From Nocardioides immobilis (GTDB taxonomy: Bacteria > Actinomycetota > Actinomycetes > Propionibacteriales > Nocardioidaceae), in the NCBI RefSeq assembly GCF_003515065.1, contig NZ_QXGH01000031.1:49134-113133 (forward strand): 64,000 nucleotides of DNA. Direction: 5' to 3'. Below, one piece after another: positions 14,884 through 23,193 of the stretch. Both the position numbers and the translations under genes were made by a program. The notes beneath the pieces are model-generated. The model searched no databases. It had not been told where the DNA came from and saw nothing but the letters and a program-made list of their open reading frames with translations. The first letter of the stretch is position 1; each line of letters starts with the position of its first letter.

Positions 14884-17235
14884 CTAGTCCGAGGTGACGA
14901 CAGTCGGTCCGCCCTCCCCCGCCACCACCGCGACATCGCCGTCCTGGTCGGTGCGGGCGATCTCGGCGCCGCCGTAGACGAGGGCGTCGAGCAGCCACGG
15001 ATCGGGGTGTCCGTAGTCGTTGTCCTCGCCCACCGACACGACCGCGATCTCGGCGTCGAGCGAGCGCAGCCAGTCGGTGTCCTGGTGGGTGCTCCCGTGG
15101 TGCGGGATCTTGAGCACGTCGATGTCGAGGTCGGGCAGCACGGCTGCGAGGCGCTGCTGGCCGGGCGGCTCGATGTCGCCGGTGAGGAGCATCCGGATCC
15201 CGCGGGACTCGATGAGGAGGACCACGCTCGCATCGTTGGCCGCCGAGCCGTCGCCGGGACCGCGGACCGGGGCCGGCAGGTCGGGCCAGAGCACCTGGAG
15301 CGTGACGTCGCCGTACCGAAGCGTCCTGCCGTACGACGCCCGGGTGACCACCACGCCCGCCTCAGCCGCCGTCCGCGTCACCTCCTCCACCCCGGCAGCG
15401 GGGTCGAGCATCGGGCTCGCCTCCACGACCCCGACCGTGCGCCCGTCCAGCACGCCCGGCAACCCGGTGATGTGGTCGGCATGGAAGTGGGTCAGCACCA
15501 CCAGCGGGACCTGGGTGACGTCGAGCCGGTCGAGGCACCGGTCGACGAGGTCGGGGTCCGGGCCGGCGTCGACGACGATCGCCTGGTGGGGCGCGACCGA
15601 CACGGCGAGCGCGTCGCCTTGACCGACGTCGCACGCCGCCAGCACCCACCCGCGCGGCGGCCAGCCGCGAAGCCAGCCGCCGGGGACCGACGCGATCCGA
15701 CCCGGCACGCCCAGTACCACGACCAGCGACGCGACGACGACAACGACGCCGAGGCGCCGTCGGCGCAACAGCGCGGGCGCGGCGAGAGCCACGCCCAGGC
15801 ACAGTGCGACGAGGGCGGCGATCGCCAGCACGCCCGAGCCCCACCCCACCGAGGGGACCGGCAGGTCGGCGCCCCACCGCGCCACCAGCACGATCCAGCC
15901 GACGCAGAGGGCCGCCCCCGTGCCGACCACCCGGCCGAGGGGATCCCACACCAGTCCCGCCAGTCCCCCGGCCAGGCCGAGCACTGTCGCCGGCCCGACG
16001 AGCGGGGCGACCAGCAGGTTGGCCAGCACGGCCACCAGGCTGACCTCGCCCGAGAGCGCGGCGATGACCGGAGTGCACGCGAGCTGGGCGGCGAACGGGA
16101 CTGCGATCGCGCCGGCCATCGGCATCGGGAGCCACTGTCCGAGCGCCGCCTGCACCCGCGGCCCGAGCAGGACGATCCCGCCGGTCGCGAGCACCGAGAG
16201 CGCGAACCCGGCCGACACGGCCAGCGCCGGCGACACCAGCAACAGCGCGGTGACCGCCACCCCGAGCGCCCGCAGGCCGCGACGCCGCCCGTCGGTCCCG
16301 AGAGCGAAGAGCCCGACGGTCCCCATGGCGGCGGCGCGGACGACGCTCGGCTCGGTGCGGGCGAGCAGGACGAACCCCACGATGCCGAGCAGGCCGACCA
16401 GAGTCAGCCAACGACCCCGCACCCCGACCGAACGCGCGAGGAGCAGCAGGAAGCCGACCACCAGGGTGAGGTTGGTGCCCGACACGGCCGTCAGATGGGT
16501 GAGCCCGGTCGTCCGGAAGTCACGCTCGACCTCGTCCGGCAGGCCGACGTCGTCACCGACGACGAGTGCCGGCACCAGCTCACGCTGGGCCGCCGGCCGG
16601 CCGTCGACCGAGTCGCGGATCGAGGACCGGACCGCCGCTGCGCCGCGCCACCACACGTCCGGCCCCCGGATCCGGACGGGCGGCCGGGACCCGACGACCA
16701 GGGCTGCGAGGTCGGCGTCGTCCGCGGGCGCGAGCCGACCCACCCACCTCACCTCGGACCCGAGCGCAACGCGCGACCAGCCCGGGTCACCGAGGGCGAG
16801 CACCACCCCTCCCAGCCGGTACCTCGTGCCACGCGCGGTCACCTCGCAGACCCGGACCCGCACCACGACCTGCTGGCCCCACTGGCCGTCGACCACGAGC
16901 GGGTCGGACACGACGGTCCCGCGCAGCTCAGCCACGGCTCGCTCCTCGGCGACCGCCCGCAGCACCCCGTGGGCGACCGCCTCGCTCCGCAGCAACGCGC
17001 TCGCGACCACCCCGGTGCCCACCACGGCGCAGCCCACCAGCAGTCGGGAGCCCCGTGCCCTTCCCTGCCGCGCCAGGACGACAGCGACGACGACGAGCGC
17101 GACGGGAAGCCAGACCGACCAGGCGCCCACGCCGTACGCCGCGATGCCGCCCAGCCAGCCGACCGTCACGACGACCGCCATCCGCAGGTCGTGAGCCGGC
17201 CTGCGCCCGGGGTCGACCTCGGTCTGCTGCGTCAT
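14884..17235 (-). CDS. comEC: ComEC/Rec2-type DNA uptake channel protein
   Basis: 783 aa polytopic membrane protein. N-terminal DUF4131-like segment with three helices (about 20-75) and an OB-like part, then the Competence transmembrane domain (about 225-490, beginning GLTHLTAVSGTNLTLVVGF), then a C-terminal metallo-beta-lactamase-like domain (CDVGQGDALAV, HFHADHITGLPG at about 580, KIPHHGSTHQ near the end). Start ATG 17235 has TAGCTT 7 nt upstream and no ribosome-binding site, so a leaderless transcript is likely. holA follows 10 nt later. Together with comEA it could import single-stranded DNA, but no pilus genes are in the window. Confidence 0.95.
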   Translation of the reverse strand: MTQQTEVDPGRRPAHDLRMAVVVTVGWLGGIAAYGVGAWSVWLPVALVVVAVVLARQGRARGSRLLVGCAVVGTGVVASALLRSEAVAHGVLRAVAEERAVAELRGTVVSDPLVVDGQWGQQVVVRVRVCEVTARGTRYRLGGVVLALGDPGWSRVALGSEVRWVGRLAPADDADLAALVVGSRPPVRIRGPDVWWRGAAAVRSSIRDSVDGRPAAQRELVPALVVGDDVGLPDEVERDFRTTGLTHLTAVSGTNLTLVVGFLLLLARSVGVRGRWLTLVGLLGIVGFVLLARTEPSVVRAAAMGTVGLFALGTDGRRRGLRALGVAVTALLLVSPALAVSAGFALSVLATGGIVLLGPRVQAALGQWLPMPMAGAIAVPFAAQLACTPVIAALSGEVSLVAVLANLLVAPLVGPATVLGLAGGLAGLVWDPLGRVVGTGAALCVGWIVLVARWGADLPVPSVGWGSGVLAIAALVALCLGVALAAPALLRRRRLGVVVVVASLVVVLGVPGRIASVPGGWLRGWPPRGWVLAACDVGQGDALAVSVAPHQAIVVDAGPDPDLVDRCLDRLDVTQVPLVVLTHFHADHITGLPGVLDGRTVGVVEASPMLDPAAGVEEVTRTAAEAGVVVTRASYGRTLRYGDVTLQVLWPDLPAPVRGPGDGSAANDASVVLLIESRGIRMLLTGDIEPPGQQRLAAVLPDLDIDVLKIPHHGSTHQDTDWLRSLDAEIAVVSVGEDNDYGHPDPWLLDALVYGGAEIARTDQDGDVAVVAGEGGPTVVTSD

Positions 17236-17375
17236 GGCGGGGAAGCTACGGAGGCCTCCCGACGCGGACCCGCTCGACCGGAGGACGCTGTGGAGTACGA
17301 CGCAGCCGGGAGGCCCTGTGGACGACAACCGGGCCGGACCCGCTCCGTCACCGGCGTAGACCTAGGGTTCCGTGG

Positions 17376-18419
17376 GTGATGCGCTACTCCCCGGCCGAGC
17401 TGGCCCGCGGCGCCGCCGGCGCCCTCCTCGGCATCGCGCTGGCGGGTGCCACGGCGAAGGTAGTGCCCGGCGGAGCGGAGTCGCTGCCGTTCATCGTCGC
17501 GCCGATGGGCGCGGCGGCGGTTCTGCTGTTCGCGGTGCCGGCCAGCCCGCTCGCGCAGCCCTGGCCGGTCGTCGGCGGCAACATCATCTCCACCCTGGTC
17601 GGGCTGACGGCCCACTGGCTGATCGACGACGTGCTGCTGGCGGGCGCCGTCGGGGTCGGCGCCGCGATCGGCGTGATGATGCTGCTGCGGTGCCTCCATC
17701 CGCCCGGTGGCGCGTGCGCGCTCCTCGCGGCCACCGCGACGCCGGCGATCGACGAGCAGGGCATCGCGTTCGCCGCACTGCCGGTCGCGGTCAACACCGT
17801 CGCACTCCTGCTCGTCGCGATCGCGATCAACAACCTCACCGGCCGGCGCTACCCGCACCGGGCACCCGCAGCGCCTCCCCCGACGGGCGCCGCTGCCGAG
17901 CTCACCCTCGGCGCCGCGGACATCGAGTCGGCCATGGCCCGGCTGTCGCAGCGGCTCGACGTGCTGCCCGAGGACGTCGTGGCCCTGGTCCGGGACGCCG
18001 AGGCGCACGCGCTGGACCGGCGGCTCGGCAGCGTGCCGGTCGAACGGGTCATGCACACCGAGGTGGCCACGGTGATGCCGTTCGAGTCCATCTACCGCGC
18101 CCGCACGGTGATCGTGCAGCGCCAGGTCAAGACCCTCCCGGTCGTCGACGAGAACGCCCACGTCGTCGGCATCGTGTCGATCATCGACCTCTTCACCCGC
18201 GACCTCGTCGAGCTGGAGCCCGTGGAGTCGATCATGATCCGCGAGGTGACGACCATCCTCGCGGACACCCCGGTGGCCGACCTGGTCCCGGTGATGACGC
18301 AGGAAGGGTTCAAGGTGGTGCCGGTCGTCGACGAGCACGACCGGCTGGTCGGGATCGTCACCCGCGGAGATCTCATCACCGTCCTGCACCGGGCGCTGCT
18401 GGAGGACGGGTCCCGATAG
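17376..18419 (+). CDS. HPP family membrane protein with C-terminal CBS pair
   Basis: 347 aa. Residues 1-155 are hydrophobic with four or five helices and contain the family signature LHPPGGACALLAA (about 107-119). Residues 210-340 are two CBS domains (VERVMHTEVATVMPFESI; ESIMIREVTTILADTPVADL), which bind adenosyl nucleotides in other proteins. HPP proteins are linked with nitrite transport in cyanobacteria and plants, and that is no proof here. GTG 17376 is used, since TAGGGT ends 7 nt before it (leaderless); ATG 17379 is the next codon. The gene is inserted opposite comEA and comEC, and its stop codon abuts the comEA stop with no space. Confidence 0.9.
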   Translation: MMRYSPAELARGAAGALLGIALAGATAKVVPGGAESLPFIVAPMGAAAVLLFAVPASPLAQPWPVVGGNIISTLVGLTAHWLIDDVLLAGAVGVGAAIGVMMLLRCLHPPGGACALLAATATPAIDEQGIAFAALPVAVNTVALLLVAIAINNLTGRRYPHRAPAAPPPTGAAAELTLGAADIESAMARLSQRLDVLPEDVVALVRDAEAHALDRRLGSVPVERVMHTEVATVMPFESIYRARTVIVQRQVKTLPVVDENAHVVGIVSIIDLFTRDLVELEPVESIMIREVTTILADTPVADLVPVMTQEGFKVVPVVDEHDRLVGIVTRGDLITVLHRALLEDGSR

Positions 18420-19382
18420 TCACACCGTGACGTAGGGCGCGAGCTTCTGGAGCGTCACGTCGCCGATCCCGTCCACCTCGAGCAGCTCGTCGACGCTCGT
18501 GAAGCCACCGTGCTCATCGCGCCACGTGACGATCGCGAGGGCGGTCACCGGGCCGACATCGGGCAACGTCTCCAGCTCTGCCTGGGTGGCGGTGTTGAGG
18601 TTGACGAGGGCCGGTGGCACGCCGGGAGTCGCTGAGCCGGTCGGCGCCGATGGCACCGTCGCCTGCGGCGCTCCCACCACGATCTGCTCACCGTCGACCA
18701 GTACCCGGGCCAGGTTGAGGGTGCCGAGGTCGACGCCCTCCCGCTCCCCGCCGGCAGCCTCCAGGGCGTCGACGACCCGGGCGCCGACGTCGAGCACCAC
18801 GATCCCCGGGCGGCGTACCTTGCCCGTCACGTCGACGGTCACCGTGTCACCGGTCTCGCCCGTCGAGGTCGCGCCGGCCGGTTCGCCGCCTCCGGTACCG
18901 GCGACCAGCGGCTCCGCGGACGCCGCCGGCTGCGCCGCGAGCGGACCCACCGGCGCTGCCTGGTCGCGGACCACCCACCAGGCGGCGAGCGCCACACCCA
19001 CGGCCACGACCACCGCCAGCACCGTGACCTGGGGCGCACCCAGCCCGGGGAGACGCGCAGCCGTCAACCCGGGCACCGACCAGCTCAGCCTCCGGCGAGC
19101 GGCATGTCGTCCGGGACGGGGCACCACCGGCGGCGCGGGCGCCGGGGACTGGTCGACGGCTCCCGCGAGTTCGGGATCTGGTTCGGGATCGCCCGGCGAC
19201 ACCGCGCGCCGGGCCGGCACCACCCGCGTGAAGTCACCCGGACCTCCGGGCCACTCCCCTGCCCCGGAACCAGGGTCGACCGCTCCGATGTCAGCAGCGA
19301 GCAGCGCGAGCCGACGGGCGGCTGCGTCGGCGCGCTCGGACCGCGACGGCTCGCCGCCGGACGTCCCACGAGTGCTGCGCAT
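18420..19382 (-). CDS. comEA: ComEA-type helix-hairpin-helix DNA-binding protein
   Basis: 320 aa. A long Pro/Arg-rich cytoplasmic part (1-110) precedes a single membrane helix (about 118-137, VTVLAVVVAVGVALAAWWVV). A SLBB domain follows (VTVDVTGKVRRPGIVVLDVG, about 185-240), then the C-terminal ComEA HhH motif (VNLNTATQAELETLPDVGPV and FTSVDELLEVDGIGDVTL). This membrane-anchored protein would bind duplex DNA outside the cell and deliver it to ComEC. The start ATG at 19382 has TAACGT 6 nt upstream, so it is probably leaderless. It abuts the convergent HPP gene. Confidence 0.93.
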   Translation of the reverse strand: MRSTRGTSGGEPSRSERADAAARRLALLAADIGAVDPGSGAGEWPGGPGDFTRVVPARRAVSPGDPEPDPELAGAVDQSPAPAPPVVPRPGRHAARRRLSWSVPGLTAARLPGLGAPQVTVLAVVVAVGVALAAWWVVRDQAAPVGPLAAQPAASAEPLVAGTGGGEPAGATSTGETGDTVTVDVTGKVRRPGIVVLDVGARVVDALEAAGGEREGVDLGTLNLARVLVDGEQIVVGAPQATVPSAPTGSATPGVPPALVNLNTATQAELETLPDVGPVTALAIVTWRDEHGGFTSVDELLEVDGIGDVTLQKLAPYVTV

Positions 19383-19524
19383 GCCGGCACGTTAGGTGGC
19401 TGGCGCCCCCGTCGCACCGGAGCGACCGCGCACCTGTGGACAAGGGAGCCGCCCGATGGCGCCTGTGGACGGATGCCGGTCCGACCGCCGATTGGTCAGA
19501 AGCGACAGTCCCCAGGGCCGACTT

Positions 19525-19550
19525 CATGCGGTTTGGTCCCAAACCGCATG
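19525..19550 (-). terminator. Hairpin downstream of degV
   Basis: CATGCGGTTTGG-tc-CCAAACCGCATG, a 12-bp perfect stem with a two-base loop, lies 18 nt after the degV stop codon and 143 nt before comEA. It lacks a U-tract, so Rho-independent termination is uncertain; a palindromic repeat or operator is the alternative. Confidence 0.5.
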
Positions 19551-19567
19551 GACCAACACCCCCGCAC

Positions 19568-20431
19568 TCAGACAGTCGGCACGAGGGGCGCGACGCAGAT
19601 CGCGAGCATGCCCGGCCCGACGTGCGCGCCGAGCACCGCCCCGAGCTCGCCGCACCGGACTTCACGACCGTCGAGCTGCTTCTCGAGCCGGTCGGCAAGA
19701 CTCGCAGCCAGCGCGCCCGCCCGCTCCTCGCTCGCGAGGTGCGCGACCGTCACGTCGACCTGCTGGTCACCCGCGGCGGCCACGGCCAGCTCCTCGAGCC
19801 GGCTGATCGCCCGGCCGGACGTGCGCACCTTCTCCAACGTGGTGATGACGCCGTTCTCGATCGCCAGCAGCGGCTTGACCGCGAGCGCACCGCCGAACAC
19901 CGCCGCGGCGCCCCCGATCCGACCGCCACGACGGAGGTACTCGAGGGTGTCGACGTAGAGCACGGACGTCACCGCAGCAGCGCGCTCCCGCGCGGCCCGG
20001 GCCGCCTCGGCGCGACTGCCCCCGGCAGCCAGGACCGCAGCCGCCGACTCGACGGCATATCCCGTGCCGAAGCCGACCTGCCGCGTGTCCACGCAGGTCA
20101 CCGGCACCGGCGCGTGCCGCGCCGCCACCTGGGCGGACTCGAAGGTCCCGCTCACCTCGCTCGACAGGTGCACCGAGAGGATCTCGTCGGCTCCCTCGTC
20201 GGCCAGTCGCCGGTACAGGTCCGCGAACACGGCGGGCGCCGGTCGCGACGTACTCACCGATCGCTTCTCCCGCAGGGCCGCGGCCACGCACGCCGGGGAC
20301 GCCTCGTCGGCGCCCTCGTCGTACGACACGTCGTCGATGACGACCTGGACCGGCACCACCGAGACCCCGCACTCCCCGGCGACCTCGGGCGTGAGGCTCG
20401 CGGTGGAGTCGGTGACGAGCGCGACCGTCAT
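19568..20431 (-). CDS. DegV family fatty-acid-binding protein
   Basis: 287 aa, normal length. Opens with VALVTDSTASLTPE, followed by the fatty-acid carboxylate site SVSTSRPAP (about 75-83) and VDTLEYLRRGGRIGG in the second lobe, the standard DegV motifs. Homologues bind fatty acids as FakB for a kinase FakA in firmicutes; no fakA is seen here. The start is ATG 20431, with TAGGTT 7 nt upstream (leaderless). It lies between leuS and comEA, the position of the DegV gene in mycobacteria. Confidence 0.93.
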   Translation of the reverse strand: MTVALVTDSTASLTPEVAGECGVSVVPVQVVIDDVSYDEGADEASPACVAAALREKRSVSTSRPAPAVFADLYRRLADEGADEILSVHLSSEVSGTFESAQVAARHAPVPVTCVDTRQVGFGTGYAVESAAAVLAAGGSRAEAARAARERAAAVTSVLYVDTLEYLRRGGRIGGAAAVFGGALAVKPLLAIENGVITTLEKVRTSGRAISRLEELAVAAAGDQQVDVTVAHLASEERAGALAASLADRLEKQLDGREVRCGELGAVLGAHVGPGMLAICVAPLVPTV

Positions 20432-20452
20432 AGACGGCAACCTACCGGCCTT

Positions 20453-20485
20453 GGTTTCGACGCTCGCAAGCTCGCACCTCAACCA
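20453..20485. repeat. REP-like palindromic repeat between leuS and degV
   Basis: GGTTTCGACGCTCGCAAGCT followed by CGCACCTCAACC forms an imperfect hairpin of the 'GGTTTCGA...GCTCGC...CCTCAACC' type that I know as a recurrent intergenic repeat in Nocardioides-like genomes. It lies between the leuS stop (20495) and the degV promoter. A related element is at 49968-50005. Confidence 0.55.
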
Positions 20486-20494
20486 GCGGCTGCA

Positions 20495-22984
20495 TCAGAC
20501 CACGATGTTGACGAGCTTGGGCGCACGGACGATCACCCGGCGCACCTCACGCCCGTCGATCGCGCGTACGACGTCGGGGTCGGCCATCGCGGCCGCCTCC
20601 AGGTCGGCGTCCGAGACGTCGGGCGCGACCTCGAGCCGGGCCTTCACCTTGCCCTGGACCTGGACGATCGCGGTCACGGTGTCCTCGACCAGCAGCGACT
20701 CGTCCACGGTCGGCCACGCGACCTGGGCGACCGACGGCTGGTGGCCCAGCCGCTCCCACATCTCCTCGGCGGTGTACGGCGCCACCAGCGACAGCAGGAT
20801 CGCAACCGTCTCGGTCGCCTCCCGCACCGCCGGGTCGGCCGGTCCGCAACCGGAGTCGATCGCCTTGCGGGTCGCGTTGACGAGCTCCATGGTGCGGGCG
20901 ACGACGACGTTGAACCGGTGGTTCTCCAGCAGCTCGGCCGCGTCGTGCACGGTGCGATGGGTCACCTTGCGCAGCCCGACGTCACCGGCGCCGGCGTCCG
21001 CACCCGGCTCCGACGTCACGTCGCCGGACAGCCGCCAGGCCCGCTGCAGGAACCGCAGCGATCCGGCCGGGCTCACGTCGGCCCAGTCGATGTTGTCCTC
21101 CGGCGGGCTCGCGAACACCAGGGTCAGCCGCACCGCGTCGACGCCGAACTTGTCCAGCTGCTCACCCAGGTTGACGCCGTTGCCCAGCGACTTCGACATC
21201 TTCTTGCCCTGGTTGACGACCACCCCCTGGCCGAGGAGGGCCTGGAACGGCTCGGTGAAGTCGAGCATCCCCATGTCGTGCAGGACCTTGGTGAAGAACC
21301 GGGCGTACAGCAGGTGCAGCACGGCATGCTCGACGCCGCCGACGTACTGATCGACGGGGCCCCACATCCGCACCTGCGCCGGGTCGAACGGACCGTCGGT
21401 CGCGCCGGGAGAACAGAAGCGCAGGAAGTACCACGACGAGTCGACGAAGGTGTCCATCGTGTCGCTGTCGCGCTTCGCCGGCCCACCGCACGACGGGCAG
21501 TCCACGTTGACCCAGTCCTCGGCGGCGGCCAGCGGCGAGACGCCCTTCGGCTTGAGGTCGGCGCCCTTCAGCTCCGGCAGCACGACGGGCAGCTGGTCCT
21601 CCGGGACCGGCACCTCGCCGCAGGACGGGCAGTGGATGATCGGGATCGGGGCGCCCCAGAACCGCTGGCGCGACAGCAGCCAGTCCCGCAGCCGGTAGTT
21701 GACCGCGCCGGAGCCCAGGCCCTGGGCGGTCAGCCAGTCGATGGTGACCCGCTTCGCCTCGGCCACCTCGAGGCCGTCCAGCGAGATGTCCTCGTTGGCC
21801 GAGTTGATCGCCGGACCGGCACCCGTGTAGGCCTCGCCCTCCCAGCCCTCGGGGGGCTGGACCGTGCGCACGATCGGCAGGTCGAAGGCCTTCGCGAAGT
21901 CGTAGTCGCGCTGGTCCTGCCCGGGCACCGCCATGATCGCGCCGGTGCCGTAGTCGGCCAGCACGTAGTCGGCGGCCCACACCGGGATCCGCTGGCCCGT
22001 GACCGGGTTGGTCGCGTGCACGCCGAGGAAGACGCCGGTCTTCGGCCGGTCCGTCGCCATCCGCTCGATCTCGGAGGCCTTCCGGACCTCCTCCAGGTAG
22101 GCCTCGTACGCCGGGCGCTGCTCGTCGGTCACCAGCTCGCCGGCCAGGTGGGCGTCGGCCGCCACCACCATGAAGGTCGCACCGAACAGGGTGTCGGGCC
22201 GCGTCGTGTAGACGGTCAGCGCCTTGTCCCGGCCCTCGACCTCGAACGCGACGTGAGCACCCTCGGAGCGGCCGATCCAGTTCACCTGCGAGTGCACGAC
22301 CCGGTCCGGCCAGCGCTCGGCCAGCGGCTCCATGTCGGCGAGCAGCCGGTCGGCGTACTCGGTGATCTTGAAGTACCACTGCGTCAGCTCGCGCTTGGTG
22401 ACCTCGGCGCCGCAGCGCTCGCACCTGCCGTCGACGACCTGCTCGTTGGCGAGCACCGTCTGGTCCTGCGGGCACCAGTTGACCGGGCTCAGCTTGCGGT
22501 AGGCCAGCCCGCGCTCGCGGAACTTCAGGAACAGCCACTGGGTCCAGTGGTAGTACTCCGGGTCGGAGGTGTGCAGCCGGCGCGACCAGTCGAACGCCGT
22601 CGCGTAGCGCTTGAACGACTCGTACTGCACCTCGATGTTGGCGTAGGTGAAGGTCGCCGGGTGCTCGTTGCGCTTGATCGCGGCGTTCTCGGCGTTGAGA
22701 CCGAACGAGTCCCACCCCATCGGGTTGAGCACCTCGTAGCCCTGCATCCGGCGGTACCGCGCGATGACGTCGTGCAGCGCCATCACCTCGGCGTGGCCCA
22801 TGTGCAGGTCGCCGCTCGGGTAGGGGAACATCGTGAGGGCGTAGTACTTCGGGCGCTCGCCGCTCGCCACCGCGGCGTCGTCGGCGCGGAACGGGTCGAG
22901 CTTCTCCCAGACCGGCTGCCACTTCGCTTCGACGGCCTGGACGTCGTACGACGCCGCCTCGTGGTGTCCCTCGTGCTCGTTCAT
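20495..22984 (-). CDS. leuS: Leucyl-tRNA synthetase
   Basis: 829 aa class I synthetase, complete. The HIGH motif is HMGH (61-64, in YPSGDLHMGH) and the KMSKS motif is GKKMSKSLG (about residue 592). The CP1 editing domain lies between (TTRPDTLFGATFMVV), and the zinc-binding CPxC pairs occur in CPQDQTVLANEQVV and CPSCGEVPVPEDQLP. The C-terminal domain ends with KLVNIVV. It charges tRNA-Leu. A leader with a Leu-rich peptide, a hairpin and a terminator precedes it (23038-23118), so expression is probably controlled by attenuation. Confidence 0.97.
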   Translation of the reverse strand: MNEHEGHHEAASYDVQAVEAKWQPVWEKLDPFRADDAAVASGERPKYYALTMFPYPSGDLHMGHAEVMALHDVIARYRRMQGYEVLNPMGWDSFGLNAENAAIKRNEHPATFTYANIEVQYESFKRYATAFDWSRRLHTSDPEYYHWTQWLFLKFRERGLAYRKLSPVNWCPQDQTVLANEQVVDGRCERCGAEVTKRELTQWYFKITEYADRLLADMEPLAERWPDRVVHSQVNWIGRSEGAHVAFEVEGRDKALTVYTTRPDTLFGATFMVVAADAHLAGELVTDEQRPAYEAYLEEVRKASEIERMATDRPKTGVFLGVHATNPVTGQRIPVWAADYVLADYGTGAIMAVPGQDQRDYDFAKAFDLPIVRTVQPPEGWEGEAYTGAGPAINSANEDISLDGLEVAEAKRVTIDWLTAQGLGSGAVNYRLRDWLLSRQRFWGAPIPIIHCPSCGEVPVPEDQLPVVLPELKGADLKPKGVSPLAAAEDWVNVDCPSCGGPAKRDSDTMDTFVDSSWYFLRFCSPGATDGPFDPAQVRMWGPVDQYVGGVEHAVLHLLYARFFTKVLHDMGMLDFTEPFQALLGQGVVVNQGKKMSKSLGNGVNLGEQLDKFGVDAVRLTLVFASPPEDNIDWADVSPAGSLRFLQRAWRLSGDVTSEPGADAGAGDVGLRKVTHRTVHDAAELLENHRFNVVVARTMELVNATRKAIDSGCGPADPAVREATETVAILLSLVAPYTAEEMWERLGHQPSVAQVAWPTVDESLLVEDTVTAIVQVQGKVKARLEVAPDVSDADLEAAAMADPDVVRAIDGREVRRVIVRAPKLVNIVV

Positions 22985-23037
22985 CTCAGCTCTCTCGTCC
23001 TGTCGCCTGCTTCGGTACTGCCTTCAGACACAACAAA

Positions 23038-23058
23038 GCCCCTCACGCAGGGAGGGGC
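23038..23058 (-). terminator. Intrinsic terminator/attenuator in the leuS leader
   Basis: Read on the minus strand, GCCCCTC-cctgcgt-GAGGGGC (7-bp GC stem) is followed by TTTGTTGTGT, a U-rich tract, 54 nt before the leuS start. It lies inside the leuS leader, after the leader peptide, so it is placed to stop transcription when leucyl-tRNA is plentiful. Confidence 0.75.
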
Positions 23059-23059
23059 G

Positions 23060-23092
23060 GCCGCGTCGACCCGTCTGGATCGTCGACGCGGC
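23060..23092 (-). promoter_or_regulatory. Leader hairpin 1 of the leuS attenuator
   Basis: A perfect 11-bp stem, GCCGCGTCGAC/GTCGACGCGGC, with an 11-nt loop starts at the last base of the leader-peptide stop codon and ends one base before the terminator. A ribosome held on the Leu codons would affect folding here. An exact antiterminator pairing could not be established by eye. Confidence 0.6.
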
Positions 23093-23118
23093 TAGGTAAG
23101 AAGCAGGTTCGTCCGCAC
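23092..23118 (-). CDS. leuS leader peptide, eight codons with three consecutive Leu
   Basis: The codons are GTG CGG ACG AAC CTG CTT CTT ACC TAG, giving fMRTNLLLT. CTT is a rare Leu codon at this GC content and is used twice in a row. TACGCT lies 6 nt before the GTG, placing the transcription start at the start codon (leaderless peptide), although a good -35 is not seen. The peptide, then a stem, then a terminator ahead of leuS is the layout of ribosome-mediated attenuation. The gene is too short for normal ORF calling. Confidence 0.7.
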   Translation of the reverse strand: MRTNLLLT

Positions 23119-23144
23119 GAGGTCAGCGTACCGCAGCGCGCGCA

Positions 23145-23188
23145 CGCACGCCGAGCCTGTCGAGGCGCCCCGACAGGCTCGGCGTGCG
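23145..23188 (-). terminator. Long hairpin after the PhoX-like gene
   Basis: An 18-bp perfect stem (23145-23162 with 23171-23188; core CCGAGCCTGTCG/CGACAGGCTCGG) with an 8-nt loop lies 6 nt after the PhoX-like stop and just upstream of the leuS leader. It probably separates the two transcripts. There is no U-tract, and the core resembles a repeat, so it may also be a REP-like element. Confidence 0.6.
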
Positions 23189-23193
23189 ATGGT

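Noticed and set aside
14680..17379. 899-aa open frame on the plus strand
   Set aside because: Complement of comEC and part of holA; composition is Arg/His/Pro/Asp-rich shadow coding, and the comEC motifs on the minus strand are unambiguous.
19436..23095. 1219-aa open frame on the plus strand
   Set aside because: Antisense to leuS and degV, both complete with catalytic motifs.
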